A DNA stretch of 64,000 nt. It comes from Azorinus chamasolen. Lineage: Eukaryota > Mollusca > Bivalvia > Cardiida > Solecurtidae. How positions within the stretch are numbered: position 1 is the first letter of the stretch; each line of letters opens with the position of its first letter. The notes under the pieces were generated by a model. That model was not told the DNA's origin. It made no database searches and worked only from the letters and a program-made list of their open reading frames with translations. The position numbers were made by a program, and so were the translations under genes. This document shows, in pieces, positions 1 to 9,526 of the stretch. Location of the stretch: contig OY755239.1 of assembly GCA_963576725.1 (NCBI GenBank), positions 62,476,953-62,540,952 on the forward strand, read 5' to 3'.

Positions 1-284
1 CTTTCTTCTAATACAACATCAGACTCGGTATTCAATCTAGTATTAATTTTCGGTACATTCTATACGATACTAGATGTTTTTTGTACGACACATTCCTATT
101 ATACCTAAATTGAAAACTTCTGTTATTTGAATTTTGTCAATTATCTCGATTTGTATTGCAGTGTTTGATGCTTTATAAACATAATTTTGAAATCAAAAGA
201 GTTGTAATGCTGGAATGCAGCGTAACTGCCAGGATGTAAAATTAACTCTTTACCTCATAGAAACATAATACAGAAGAACCTGTC

Positions 285-537
285 TTAACCCTTTCCTCCA
301 TAAAAAAGCCTTGCTACACCTTAGTAATAGTCACTAGTAATAGTCACTTCTTGAAACCATTGTGATAAATAGAGCATTTGCTCCATAGGAGCAAAATTTT
401 TAATGCTCTATTTACCACAATGGTTTCAAAACTACACAATTCTAATGTTTCCCTTTTCTCTAGTAAATGCTAATTTTTGGTAGATTTATTCAAAGAGGTT
501 GGGTCTGAAAATAGCCTATGTCAAGAAAATGGGTTAA
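285..537. mobile_element. TTAA MITE family B inserted in a MITE-D terminus
   Basis: B is a palindromic element: arms GAAACCATTGTGATAAATAG / complement around an AGCATTTGCTCC loop region, outer ends TTAACCC...GGGTTAA. This copy interrupts the acctgtc^TTAA^gcggcc terminus of a D element whose remainder runs to about 716. Confidence 0.75.
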
Positions 538-716
538 GCGGCCATCAAAAAGAGGTCTAATTATGGGGTTGTAAGGAATGTGGTAGTTATATTTAATGCA
601 GACCAAAAGTAATGCAGAAAGTTCATATACATTTCTACATTACTTTTGACCTGCCTTAAGCAACCACTTGCTTTTAAAGACTCCTATGTACAATAAATGA
701 ATGGCCATGGCACCGA
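538..716 (-). mobile_element. MITE-D remainder (hairpin core)
   Basis: The core ggtcaaaagtaatg / cattacttttgacc forms a hairpin (600-660). The sequence matches, in reverse orientation, the D copy at 32474-32897. Confidence 0.6.
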
Positions 717-848
717 GAACACCCAGATCAGACAGTTGACCTAGTGTCTGCTTATGGAATAAAATAGGTTTGACTCTGCAATATAATGTCTTCTATAGCC
801 AAAACTTTCAGTGTTCATTGGTCATAATAGCCTCTCTACTGTGGACAA

Positions 849-1062
849 TTAATTCTTTCCCTGCCAATGTCACTGCTCTGTGATTACCTATGCAAACAGT
901 TTGGATCTAGATAAGACGCTGAGTAAATCGGCGTTTCATCAGGATCCAATCTTTTTATTACTGTGAATACTTCTTGAATCAAAAATGAAGAAAAATAAAA
1001 ATGGAAAATTGTAGCAGACAACATTGTTTGCAGACGACAAAATTTGGCAGCGAAAGAGTTAA
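849..1062. mobile_element. TTAA MITE family F
   Basis: Bounded by TTAA; ends TTAATTCTTTCCCTGCCAA and TTGGCAGCGAAAGAGTTAA are imperfect inverted repeats. The centre has the agacgctgag...ggcgtttcatcaggatcca palindrome shared with the 58926 copy. Confidence 0.7.
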
Positions 1063-1096
1063 AAAGAAATATACATGTACTGCTAATTTTGCATCT

Positions 1097-1258
1097 TTAG
1101 CCATTTCCCTGTTGAATATTCATGCAAGAAATAATGACATCATGACTATCTACAATAATGTACACTCCGGAGCTTTTGGTATTTCATAATCAAATAGAGC
1201 AGACCCTGATGAGACAGCTCCTTCAGGAGCCTAATAATCTGGGTCTACTCTGTTTGAA
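1097..1258 (+). mobile_element. MITE-A copy, partial
   Basis: Family A: TTAACCCTTTCCCTG-type left end, attcatgtaagaaataatgac, a gcaaacagagcagacc palindrome core, and AGGGAAAGGGTTAA right end. This copy keeps the left end and core only. Confidence 0.65.
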
Positions 1259-1261
1259 TAT

Positions 1262-1448
1262 ACCTACTGAAAAGGAGCATTTTCTAGAAAAAAAAGAATT
1301 TTTTTAGAATTGAGTAGTTCTGAAACAATTGTGATAAATACAGAATTTGCTCCTATGGGGCAAATGCTTTGTTTATCACAATGGTTCCAAAACGTGACTC
1401 TTACAGAGGCATCAAATTTAAGGGGCCAATATGAAGGAATGGGATAAT
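1262..1448 (+). mobile_element. MITE-B copy, left end lost
   Basis: It has the hairpin tgataaatacagaatttgc and its complement; the right end ...gaaggaatgggat is degraded. Confidence 0.65.
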
Positions 1449-1528
1449 ATAGTCTATGAGGGAGTTAGGTTAAAGGGACACAAAATTATTCTTTATATGG
1501 TCACTTTATAGAGAAAACTGTTTGTTTC

Positions 1529-2202
1529 ACCTTTTCCTCCATAAATACACCTTTCTACACCCCTGTAAAAGTCACTTTATGAAACCATTGTGATAAATAG
1601 AACATTCGCTCCTATAGGAGCATATGCTATATTTAACACAATGGTTTCAAAACTACACAATTCTAAACTTTTCCTTTTCTCTAGTGAATGCTCCTTTTCG
1701 GTAGATTGATTCAAAGAGGTTGTGTCTAAAAATAGCCCATGGAGGAAAGGGTTAACCCATTCCCTCATAGGCTAGTTTTAGATCCAACATCTTTGAGTAA
1801 AGCTACTGAAAAGGAGCAGTTGCTAGAAAAAGGGAAGCGTTTAGAATTATGTAAGTTTTAAAACCATTGTAATAAATTGTTCCTATTGAGCATAATTTTT
1901 ATGCTCTATATATCACAATGGTTCCAAATAGATCAGAGGCATCAGAAGACATCATTGAGGGAAAGGGTTAACCCTTACCTCCATAAATACACCTTTCTAC
2001 GCCTCTATAAAAGTCACTTTATGAAACCATTGTGATAAATACAGCATTTGCTCGGCCTCCTATAGGAGCAAATGCTCTATTTATCACAATGGTTTCAAAA
2101 CTACACAATTCTAAACTTCTCCTTTTCTCTAGTAAATGCTCTTTTTTGGTAGATTGATTCAAAGAGGTTGTGTCTAAAAATAGCCTATGGAGGAAAGGGT
2201 AA
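1529..2202. mobile_element. Three MITE-B copies end to end
   Basis: Copies at 1529-1755, 1752-1971 and 1968-2202 share the TTAA at 1752-1755 and the one at 1968-1971. The middle copy is in the opposite orientation to its neighbours. Such chains arise when a TTAA-specific element inserts into the duplicated target of another. Confidence 0.8.
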
Positions 2203-2327
2203 TAAACACCGTCCACACTCTTGAGCAAATTTGTCATTATTTCTGCAAATAGTTTTTAAATCAAGATGAGATGCTGAGTAACTCTAAATCTCAGGAGGAC
2301 CAAACCTGTTTGATAGTCTAATCACCA

Positions 2328-2556
2328 TTAACCCTTTCCTCCATAGGTTATTTTTAGATCCAACCACTTTGAATAAATCTACCCAAAAGGAGCATTAACT
2401 ACAGAAAAGGAAAGTTTTTAGATTTTGTAGCATGAAACCATTGTGATAAATAGAGCATTTCCTCCTATAGGAGCAAATGCTCTATTTATCACAATGGTTT
2501 CAACAGGTAACTTTTACAGAGGCATAGAAAGGCGTATTTATGGAGGAAAGGGTTAA
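2328..2556 (-). mobile_element. MITE-B, complete
   Basis: TTAA at both ends; hairpin arms are intact with one T>C in the loop (catttcctcctataggagc). Confidence 0.85.
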
Positions 2557-2619
2557 GAAAACTGTTGAATATCGGAACAAACAACAATACTTTGCAAAGA
2601 ATATTTCTTAATTACTTTC

Positions 2620-2883
2620 TTAACTCTGACCCTCATATCAACACTTTTTTATGCATCTGCAAACTTAGTAGAACCAGATCAGATGGCTCCTATATAGGGC
2701 CATCTCATTAGGGTCTGCTAGGTTTGCTTATGATATTCTAATAGATCTGACTCTATGTAACAGTTTCTACAAATACCTAAACTTCCTCAGTCCATGTGCA
2801 ATTATAACAGTTGCATCTAATTTATGTTCATGACATCATTACCGGTATTTCTTTCATGAATATTCATGGAGTAAAGGGGTTAA
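2620..2883 (-). mobile_element. MITE-A, complete
   Basis: TTAACTCTGACCCTCAT start and atggagtaaaggggttaa end; the core palindrome is degraded (tagggccatctcatta). Confidence 0.7.
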
Positions 2884-2963
2884 AAAAAGCAACACATGTA
2901 CAAGAAACACTTGAATATTGGAACAAACAATAATGATTTGCAAATGGCATCCCTTACTTTCTT

Positions 2964-3197
2964 TTAACCCTTTCCTCCATAATTACGCCTTTCCAAGCCT
3001 CTGTAATAGTCACTTCTTGAAACCATTGTGATAAATAGAGCATTTGCTCCTATAGGAGCATTTAAATATTCTATGTATCACAATGATTTCAATACTACAC
3101 AGTTCTAACATTTTCCTTTTCTCTAGTAATTACTCCTTTTGGGTAGATTTATTCAAAGAGGTTGGGTCTAAAAATAGCCTATGAGGTAATGGGTTAA
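2964..3197 (+). mobile_element. MITE-B, complete
   Basis: TTAACCCTTTCCTCCATA start and atgaggtaatgggttaa end. Confidence 0.85.
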
Positions 3198-3690
3198 AGG
3201 AGTTATGTGACAGTATTTATTCTCATTGACTGTGAGTTTATTATCCAAAATGGCATAGTTTTACAATCAGCTTAATTTAATAGTCAGTAAATATCGGGGA
3301 AATGTCAACGCACTGAAACCAGACCCTGTTACATGAAAATTTATGGGCAGCAGAATAGTTTTTTGAGGCCAATTTCAAATGAATTTAGTGGCTGTACACT
3401 GACAGTTATATATGTTTGCACTTCACACACAAAGTATTGCCCTAACACCATGACAAATAACATGAACTGTTTTAAGAAGAGAACAAATCTAATAATTTGT
3501 TGTTAATAGACATACAAGCAGTGGTGTGTTTCCAATCATGAAAATATAAAGTGACATGTAACATACACAATATCTCAATGACCTGTTTCATCTTAAATAG
3601 ATAAACATAATTGTATGTTCCCTGTCCCTATTTTGTTCTGATCCTCTAATCTCTCCAGTCTACATTTCCTCTCTTTGTGGTTCACATTTT
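3198..3690. other. No recognised feature
   Basis: AT-rich sequence without splice-bounded open frames, TIRs or tandem repeats that I could see. Confidence 0.5.
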
Positions 3691-3920
3691 CCTTCAAATA
3701 AACATATTTTCCCCGCATCTGCAAACAGAGTAGACCCAGATCAGATGGCTCCTATAGGAGCTGTCTGATCTAGGGTCTACTCTGTTTGGAATTTGATAGA
3801 TCTGTTTGTTTCTAAAATGGCTACAAATCCCACTATCCATATTTCATTTTAACTATTTTGTTCATGAAAATTCAGTAGGTATTGAAATTTGAAATAAACA
3901 TAGAACAGGGAAAAGGTATA
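3690..3920 (-). mobile_element. MITE-A copy, outer ends decayed
   Basis: The core gagtagacccagatcagatg with its complement is intact; the right part ends gaacagggaaaaggtata without TTAA. Confidence 0.65.
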
Positions 3921-4112
3921 TAATTTGTCTGTTTGTTTGATTCCCTGTCTCTCTCTGTCCACCTTTCTATCAGTCTGTAGACCTGTCTGGCCTGTCTATC
4001 TCTTTCTGTCTCATTTTCTCTGTCTGTAACCCAAACCTATCAGTCCCTGTCTAAACTTCTCTCACTATATATATATATATATAGGTTGCCAAATCTCTCT
4101 CATCCTCTCTAA

Positions 4113-4527
4113 TTGTCTAAACTTCCTCAACTTGAATATTGTAGCTCTGTTTGGTCCCCACATACAAATACTCACATAGAGCAGATTGAGTTTGTGCAGT
4201 GGAGGGCTGCAAGATGGGTTAAGCATGACTACAGTCGTATGTCCAGTGTTACTAAAATGCTAAATTCTTTGCAGTGGAGACGTCTTCGTCGACCAGCGCT
4301 TGACTATGTTCCATAACATTTTGAATGGTCAAGTTGCTATTTCATGTCCAGACTATCTTGTTCCAAACAAAGGTCTTCCAGAACTTCTCACTCCCAGGCA
4401 TTCCAGCACATCCAAACAAAAATTGACTAGCATAAATATTCATTTTTCCCTAGAACTATCTTCCATTGGAATGCCTTGCCTCCAGACCTTATTGCACTAC
4501 CCGGACCAGAGTTCAGTCTGGCTGTGA
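4113..4527 (+). pseudogene. Decayed non-LTR retrotransposon reverse transcriptase, C-terminal fragment
   Basis: Frame 1 reads LPQLEYCSSVWSPHT ... QRRAAR-like VQWRAARWVKHDYS; frame 2, from about 4300, continues MFHNILNGQVAI ... YLVPN. The LEY.S.VW.P, Q.RAARWV.. and ..KIL-G-VAI motifs are the conserved tail after the catalytic domain in Jockey/CR1/RTE-like reverse transcriptases encoded by LINEs. A frameshift falls near 4300-4316 and everything upstream (the YXDD region and endonuclease) is absent. The fragment is therefore 5'-truncated and dead. Confidence 0.8.
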
Positions 4528-4773
4528 GCCAGATTGAACACATGTCCCCCTAGATATACCTGCCCTGTTTTTAAAACTGTTTTAACCCATCTATTTCTCT
4601 TTATTTTTACATGCTTTTAACTCGTCTAACTAACGTCTTGTCAGTTGACACACAACAGTCTAGGTCCCCAGCAGGGGTTTGACTTATTGGAAGATAGAAG
4701 AAACTCTCCTCCTGTTTCCATCTCAGTCCAGCTGTACTGTGTCTATATATCTTCTTTCCTCTCACAATCTGTC

Positions 4774-4792
4774 CCCCCCCCCCCCCCCCCCG
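4774..4792. repeat. Poly-C tract
   Basis: About 18 consecutive C residues, then CGGCCCCC; prone to assembly error. Confidence 0.9.
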
Positions 4793-5054
4793 GCCCCCTG
4801 ATGCACACACACACATATAAACATTCAACTGTTGGTCTTTGAGCAATCAGCCTCTCTCATAACAATATTCTCTACAACCAGTCCTACAGATGCTAGTTAC
4901 AGAAACTTCCTAATACATTAGCAGCACTAGACAAAACAGCATCTGATATAATACTGAGATACTGAGAAGACTAAAATCTCCAGAGAAAAACCTTTACCCA
5001 ACATCTGGAGCCTTTCCATTTGACAGTGCAGTAAAATCTTGTTAATCCTTACTT

Positions 5055-5298
5055 TTAACCCATTCCCTCATATTGACGCCTTTTGACGCCTGTAAAAGTC
5101 ACCTTTTAAAACCTTTTGAAAACATTGTGATAAATAGAGCATAAATTTTGCTCCATAGGAGCAAATGCTAGATATTTATCACAATGGTTTCAAAACTACA
5201 TGATTCTAAAAAATTTCCTTTTCCCTAGTAAATGCCCCTTTTCGGTAGATTTATTCAAAGAGGTTGGAGCTAAAATAGCCGATGAGGGAAAGGGTTAA
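5055..5298 (+). mobile_element. MITE-B, complete
   Basis: TTAACCCATTCCCTCATA start and gagggaaagggttaa end; loop expanded to ataaattttgctcc. Confidence 0.85.
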
Positions 5299-5544
5299 GT
5301 AAATCAAATTTGAGAATTATTTTATCCTGAATTTTCTGAGTGGAATAGTATCATAGTTTATTGATAGAGTCCATACAGTATGAAAGAGTAAACTTTACGA
5401 GATGATACTGAATGACAAACAGTGCAGAACCTGATCACATGGATCCTCTAGGAGACCTCTGGTTTGGGTCTACACTGTTTGCAAATGACATTACTCTCAT
5501 TTCGTCGCATCCAAAGGGTTAAGTTGTCATCTGTCGTAATCCTA

Positions 5545-6228
5545 TCCCTGTTGAATATCCATGTAAGAATGACACCATGAATATGCATTAGATTAATTGT
5601 TATAATCACACATGGGACACAAAAATATTTGGGCATGGCAGAAACTGCACATGTACAATCATATCTTTATTATATTATAAGCAATCAGAGCAGACACGGG
5701 TCTACTCTGTTTGCAAAGGCGTATTTTTACAGAGTAAAGGCTTAACCCTTTTCCCTGCTGAATATTCATGCAAGAATAATGACATCATGGGTATTAATAT
5801 CAGCTAAACTTTTACATGTACACTGGATGTTTTGGTATCAGCAACAACTTTAGTCATATCTATTATAATTCCATAAGGAAACAAAGCAGACTCTGATCAG
5901 ACAGTCCTTTCAAGAATTGTCTGATCTGGGTCTACTCTGTTTGCAAAGGAGTGAAAATGCATTTATATGAGAAAAGGGTTAACCCTTCGCTTGCTGAATT
6001 TTAAAATACATTTCTCCTTCTTTACCCATGCCCTGTTGTATAATCACATATATCTTCACTCTGTACAAGTATTTCGATGTGAAATCACTGCTATGGAGTG
6101 CACTGGTTGCACAATCAACTTGTAAATAGTGAAGACCCTGATGAGACAGCTCCTGCAGGAGCTGTCTCATCTGGGTCTTCACTATTTACAGGTAGGTATA
6201 TTGACGCGAATAGCAAGCGAAGTGTTAA
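5545..6228. mobile_element. Chain of MITE-A, MITE-A and MITE-C
   Basis: A (5545-5745), A (5742-5982) and C (5979-6228) share the TTAAs at 5742-5745 and 5979-5982. Family C has ends TTAACCCTTCGCTTGCTG / ATAGCAAGCGAAGTGTTAA and a core gagacagctcctgcaggagc. A lone A-like core lies just upstream at 5410-5485. Confidence 0.8.
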
Positions 6229-6323
6229 AGACTGATAATGATATTTATTTGAATGTTCAGATTTGTGAGGTTTCACTGCAAGAAAGAAACTGTTCAAGTT
6301 ATAATGGATATGGGCAGAGCTCC

Positions 6324-6452
6324 AGATAAGACGCATAAATTAAAACATTTTCATTTCTCCACCAAACCCTATACTGTGACCACTCTTTAGAATCGTCTGT
6401 TTGAGACGATTCTAAAGAGTGGTCACAGTATAGGATTTGGTGGAGAAATGGC
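6324..6452. mobile_element. Hairpin element E
   Basis: A near-perfect inverted repeat: ctccaccaaaccctatactg ... gaatcgtct / complement, arms about 45 bp (6354-6450), loop gtttg. Related copies lie at 11770, 17948 and 63101. Confidence 0.8.
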
Positions 6453-6712
6453 GATTTTAGTATTTGAGTACTGTAGCTCTGATATGGGTGAAGGTTTATG
6501 CAGACTACTGAAACAATTTGACAAAATTAATATTCATTCTGTCTGTGTTCAGGTTTACTTTACCCTTTACCTGATGAATATTCATTTAACCCTTTCCCTG
6601 TTCAATATTCATGTAAGGAATAATGACATGATGAATAGTTATTAGCAGAAATTGTGTGAAGTAAACTTTTCAAGGAAATTTGTTGCTTTGACAAAAACTG
6701 TAGTGACAGATC

Positions 6713-7541
6713 TACAGTCCAACCTGCTTCAGCGGTCACCTGGTATCAGCAGCCACACTGCTGTAAGCAGCCACTCTAGGACCCTCCCAACGAAAAACAC
6801 TATATATTACACCTGGTATAAGCGGTCACCTGCCTAACGCGGCCAGTGGCCACTCTATTTCATCCCAAATGGCCAATACACACTGGTGTAAACGACCAGG
6901 TGTTCTACAAATTTACAACGTGTAAACACTTTTCATGACTATTGATCGACAACAGAAGACATTTTGTCACCTTTGAATGCATACAACTAACGGCCATGAC
7001 CCATTTGGACCCCTTATCACAGTTCCTTTTGTTTGTTTACAAAGCGCGTCGGTTGTTCACGCCATATTAATTGGGGATTTACCTTCTACTCGGAATTCCC
7101 AAGGAATGTAATCACGCGTGATCTAGCTGGTTCCCGACTTCCTCACTATGAGTTAGATGTACGCGGACAGAATATTCGGGAAACCAGTCGTGTCAAACAT
7201 GGCTACACCGTTTAGAAGTTACACCCTGAAGCCAAATTCGAATAACACTGGCACGTGTATTACTCGAATGAAAGAACCGACACTTATAAATAAGGGACAA
7301 AAGGTTGAAGAATGACAAACAAGGCAATTAATTCGATATGACTTGCAATTATTAATGTCACTTTAGGTCAGAACGGTCTTTATAAATATCGATTAGTATA
7401 CTGCTGTACACATAATACACGTCTGTCATAATTACTCGAAAGTATGCTTGGTAACATGCTCCTGGTTTAGGCGGTCACCTGCTGTAAGCAGCCAAAGTGG
7501 CCACTTCCCTGGACTGACCGCTTACAGCAGGTTGGACTGTA
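6713..7541. mobile_element. 829-bp TA-bounded element with pogo-like ends
   Basis: Ends TACAGTCCAACCTGCT / agcaggttggactgta are inverted repeats bounded by TA. Subterminal agcggtcacctg copies recur at both ends. No transposase frame is visible. Confidence 0.7.
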
Positions 7542-7551
7542 TATCATATCA

Positions 7552-7859
7552 GGTGGCGGTAGTCTAGTGGTAACGCGCTTGACTATCAGTCCGGAGGTCC
7601 GGGGTTCAAATCCCGGTCCCATCCGGAAATTTCAGAGACGCTTTTCCGTGTCTCCCACCCGCACATCCTCTCCACCCAGGGGTTAAAATGGGTACCTGTG
7701 AGAGTCACTCGCCGGTACTGCGGCTGCATGATTGCACCATATGTTAGCAGTGCTCAATATTGTAGGCCAATGACTCAATGACCAGGGGAGTTAATGTACA
7801 GTCGGCTGAGCGGTCATTCGGACTGAAAGTATACTATATCTAGGTACTTTTTTATTTTT
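7552..7859 (+). mobile_element. tRNA-derived SINE with 6-bp target duplication
   Basis: It opens with a tRNA-like head (A box GGTAGTCTAGTGG, B box GGGTTCAAATCCC, 7552-7626), then a body with ggggttaaaatgggtacc, and ends in a T-rich tail. ATATCA flanks both ends (7546-7551 and 7860-7865), a clean target-site duplication. The body motif recalls the conserved central domain of molluscan MetaSINEs; that assignment is tentative. It is inserted inside a family-A MITE (6586-7975). Confidence 0.8.
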
Positions 7860-7969
7860 ATATCAAAAGCAAACAGAGCAGACCCTAATCAGATGGCTCC
7901 TATGGTAAATGTCTAATCTGGGTCTACTCTGTTTTGAAAATTTGTGAAAATGTGTTTATATGAAGGTTC

Positions 7970-8276
7970 AACAATGATGACATCATGAATATTTATTAGC
8001 TGACTTTTATAACGGTGCATGAACACAGGAATCTTTGGCCATGGCAGAAACTGTAGAATCAGACCTATATAATTCCCTAATCAAACAGAGCAGACTTAGA
8101 CCTGACGACTCCTGCAAGAACTATCTGAATTGGTTGTTCCCTGAGACCTGATTCTACAGTTTCTACCATGGCCAAACATTTTGTGTCCATGCGCCATTAT
8201 AAAAATATAATCTAATTAATATTCATGATGTCAATATTTCTCTCACATGAGTATTTATGGAGTAAACAGTTAAAGT
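7970..8276. mobile_element. MITE-A rearranged into a large inverted repeat
   Basis: tggccatggcagaaactgta (8038-8057) and its near-complement tacagtttctaccatggcca (8155-8174) flank a degraded core, giving an extended palindrome whose right end is gagtaaacagttaa. Confidence 0.6.
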
Positions 8277-8372
8277 AATGGTGCCAAATTGATGTATTCA
8301 GCTCTACAAACCCGGGAGAGGGGAGATTGGCCTGAATACATTGATTGATCTGAATACATGTACTTAGGGTAA

Positions 8373-8602
8373 TTAATCCATTCCCTCATAGGCTATTTTT
8401 AGATCCAACCTCTTTGAATAAATCTACCGAAAAGGAGCATTAACTAGAGAAAAGGATTTTTTTTAGAATTTTGTAGTTTGAAACCATTGTGATAAATAAA
8501 GCATTTGCTCCTATAGGAGCAAATGCTCTATTTATCACAATGGTTTCAAGAAGTGACTATTACAGAGGCTTAGAAAGGTGTATTTATGGACGAAAGGGTT
8601 AA
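8373..8602 (-). mobile_element. MITE-B, complete
   Basis: TTAATCCATTCCCTCATAGG start and gacgaaagggttaa end; the hairpin is perfect over the atttgctcctataggagc region. Confidence 0.85.
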
Positions 8603-8852
8603 GCTATATTTTACAGATCTGATTATCACCTGTTTGCTTGGGCATTGATTCCTTCATGTTATAGTTTTACTACACGACTGATTCAAACTAAAATTCCTAA
8701 TGAGCATAGTGTTGCTTCAATAATCGCCAACTTAATACAACTTAATTTCTTCAAAACAGACGAGCTAAAAATACAGTGTCAAACAGGAAAGTGAAGAGAC
8801 TCCGAGTTAAGTACTTTTTTTGTATTCATATGCCATAATAAAACAAATCTAA

Positions 8853-9374
8853 TTAACCCTTCACTCCATACTTATATACGCCTTTCTATGCCTTTACAAA
8901 CAGAGTGACCCAGATCAGATGGCTCCGATAGGAGCCGTCTGATCAGGATCTGCTCTGTTTGCTTATAAATAACTTAATATAGATATGATTCTACAGTTTC
9001 TACTATGGCCAAACATTCCCGTGTCCATGTGCCATTATAAATATTAATCTAATTGATAGTCATGGTGTCACTATTTCTTTGAGTAAAGAGTTAAGACTTG
9101 GGAGTTATGGAGTAAAGAGTTAACCCTTCGCTTGCTGAATTTTAAAATACATTTCTCCTTCTTTACCCATGCCCTGTTGTATACTTACATATATCTTCAC
9201 TATGTACACGTATTTCGCTGTGCAATCACTGCTATGGATCGGAGTGCACTGATTGCACAATCAACTTGTAAATAGTGCAGACCCTGATGAGACAGCTCCT
9301 GCAGGAGCTGTCTCATCTGGGTCTTCACTATTTACAGGTAGGTATATTGACGTGAATAGCAAGCGAAGGGTTAA
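8853..9374. mobile_element. MITE-A followed by MITE-C sharing TTAA
   Basis: A runs 8853-9123 (an internal TTAA at 9091 offers an earlier end). C runs 9120-9374 with a perfect core gagacagctcctgcaggagc. TTAAGACTTG occurs both before and after C, which looks like a duplicated flank. Confidence 0.75.
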
Positions 9375-9526
9375 GACTTGATGAGGTCAGAAGAATTGTC
9401 AATACGTTTTGAATAAAACTAGCTAGCTAGTACAGTCTCGATGCATTAAATGAATAACTTACTAATAACCCTTTACTCAATGAATATCCATGTAAGAAAT
9501 TATGAATCCAGGTATCACAAATAGTA

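Larger units (their letters stand above)
6586..7975 (+). mobile_element. MITE-A split by a long D element and a SINE
   Basis: The left part (6586-6712) has ttaaccctttccctg and aaaactgtagtgacagatc; the middle is 7542-7551; the right part from 7866 has agcaaacagagcagaccc. The insertions are D-long (6713-7541) and the SINE (7552-7859). Reading across the joins restores the order seen in intact copies. Confidence 0.75.

Noticed and set aside
1577..2237. Short minus-strand frames containing FLDTTSLNQSTEKEH
   Set aside because: This peptide recurs wherever MITE-B occurs; it is a translation of the MITE arm.
4980..5040. Minus-strand mini-exon (TALSNGKAPDVG) after the 14.8k FOCAD exon
   Set aside because: No polypyrimidine tract, only about 43 nt, and no match to the expected focadhesin continuation.
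7552..7626. Functional tRNA gene
   Set aside because: It is continuous with a 308-bp SINE with target duplications, and the acceptor stem does not close.
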